7,131 nucleotides of DNA from an uncultured Clostridia bacterium (GTDB taxonomy: Bacteria; Bacillota; Clostridia; RGIG6154): contig CAKSDT010000092.1 of the NCBI GenBank assembly GCA_934446135.1, positions 1 to 7,131 on the forward strand. The letters are read 5' to 3'. Both the position numbers and the translations under genes were made by a program. Of the stretch, positions 6,664 through 7,131 are shown piece after piece. Positions within the stretch are counted from its first letter, which is position 1; each line of letters starts with the position of its first letter. The notes under the pieces are model-generated. The model saw only the letters and a program-made list of their open reading frames with translations. It had not been told where the DNA came from and ran no database searches.

Positions 6664-7131
6664 ATGAACAAATACAGCGATGAACTTAAAATTATCATCT
6701 TGTCTGAACTTAATGCAAAAGTACTCGTTCTTGCGTTATCTAAAAAATATAACATTTCGAGAAATACGATCTACCGATGGATTCACGAGAAAGAACTTGA
6801 GCCAATTGAGAATACTGCGAAAGACAAAGAGATCAAGCGGCTTAAAAGTCGAATCGAAAGATTAAAAGAAATCATTCAAATAATCAAGGAAGCGAATTGT
6901 TTGCCTACCGCACCATTAAAAGAGAAATTATACGCTCTTGAAAGGATTTACGGATCTCATAGTGTCCGAATACTGTGCGAGGCTCTTGACGTGGATAGAG
7001 GAACGTTTTACAACCACATTCTTCGCAACAAAATAAGACATCAGAAGATACCGTGCGCAAACTTATGGCTGATATGGGTTTAACAAGCATACGTCAACAT
7101 TCAATAGCGTTATTTGAAAAAGAACGTAAGA
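6664..7131 (+). pseudogene. IS3-family transposase, broken by internal deletion and cut by the window edge
   Basis: The frame from 6664 to 7083 encodes the N-terminal part of an IS3-family transposase. It has a helix-turn-helix (LSKKYNISRNTIYRW, residues 25-39), a charged coiled-coil (about 55-77) like the OrfA leucine zipper, and then the start of the OrfB part (LKEKLYALERIYGSHSVRIL, 85-104, and DRGTFYNHILRNK, 110-122) in the same frame. After RNK the frame runs into unrelated residues and a stop at 7081-7083. In another frame, from about 7035 to the window end, the sequence reads KTSEDTVRKLMADMGLTSIR, a typical later OrfB block. The intervening block of some 40 residues normal for the family is missing, so a deletion joined the two parts out of frame near 7030-7044. 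The catalytic DDE domain would lie beyond the window. The ATG is supported by AAAGGAG (6651-6657), 6 bases upstream. It is very likely inactive. Confidence 0.8.

Larger units (their letters stand above)
6619..7131 (+). mobile_element. Left part of an IS3-family insertion sequence (boundary uncertain)
   Basis: The broken transposase gene marks an IS3-family element whose right part lies outside the window. The left end is not defined: no clear TG...CA terminal inverted repeat or target duplication can be recognised without the other end. The start coordinate is only a lower bound set between the oxidoreductase promoter and the transposase -10. A TG at 6588-6589 is another possible end, which would place the oxidoreductase promoter inside the element. 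Confidence 0.45.

Noticed and set aside
6905..7090. Minus-strand open frame opposite the transposase
   Set aside because: It lies antisense to clear IS3 transposase blocks and shows no family resemblance.
1..7131. CRISPR array, tandem repeats or retron-type RNA
   Set aside because: No regularly spaced direct repeats, no reverse transcriptase motif and no long structured non-coding stretch were seen; the gaps between genes are short.

Overview
The window is an AT-rich, gene-dense piece of a bacterial chromosome, most likely from a low-GC Bacillota (Clostridia-like) organism. The evidence is the strong A/T codon bias, AGGAGA-type ribosome binding sites 6-7 bases before the start codons, TGnTATAAT extended -10 promoters, and an IS3-family transposase of a type common in Clostridia. 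The species cannot be named from the sequence alone.

Layout, left to right. Positions 1-62 hold no confident gene. Positions 63-5403 hold three leftward genes that read helicase, then PIN-domain protein, then DUF4238 protein in the direction of transcription. The gaps between them are 77 and 26 bases, so they are probably one operon. Positions 5404-5566 are a leader with an extended -10 element and a possible 29-31 residue small ORF whose stop codon overlaps the helicase ribosome binding site. Positions 5567-6574 hold a leftward FAD-dependent oxidoreductase of the geranylgeranyl-reductase type. Positions 6575-6663 carry back-to-back promoters. Positions 6664-7131 hold the left part of an IS3-family transposase, broken by an apparent internal deletion with frameshift and cut by the window edge.

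The most interesting content is the three-gene cassette. It combines a 910-residue protein with a C-terminal RecD/UvrD-like SF1 helicase and about 500 unassigned N-terminal residues, a PIN_8-type nuclease carrying a C-terminal zinc ribbon, and a DUF4238 protein of unknown function. A helicase plus a nuclease plus an unknown partner next to a decayed insertion sequence looks like an accessory module, possibly anti-phage defence or nucleic-acid quality control. That role is inferred from domains and context; I do not recognise it as a named system. The oxidoreductase has its own strong promoter and is probably functionally separate. Its FAD-binding glycine motif is altered.
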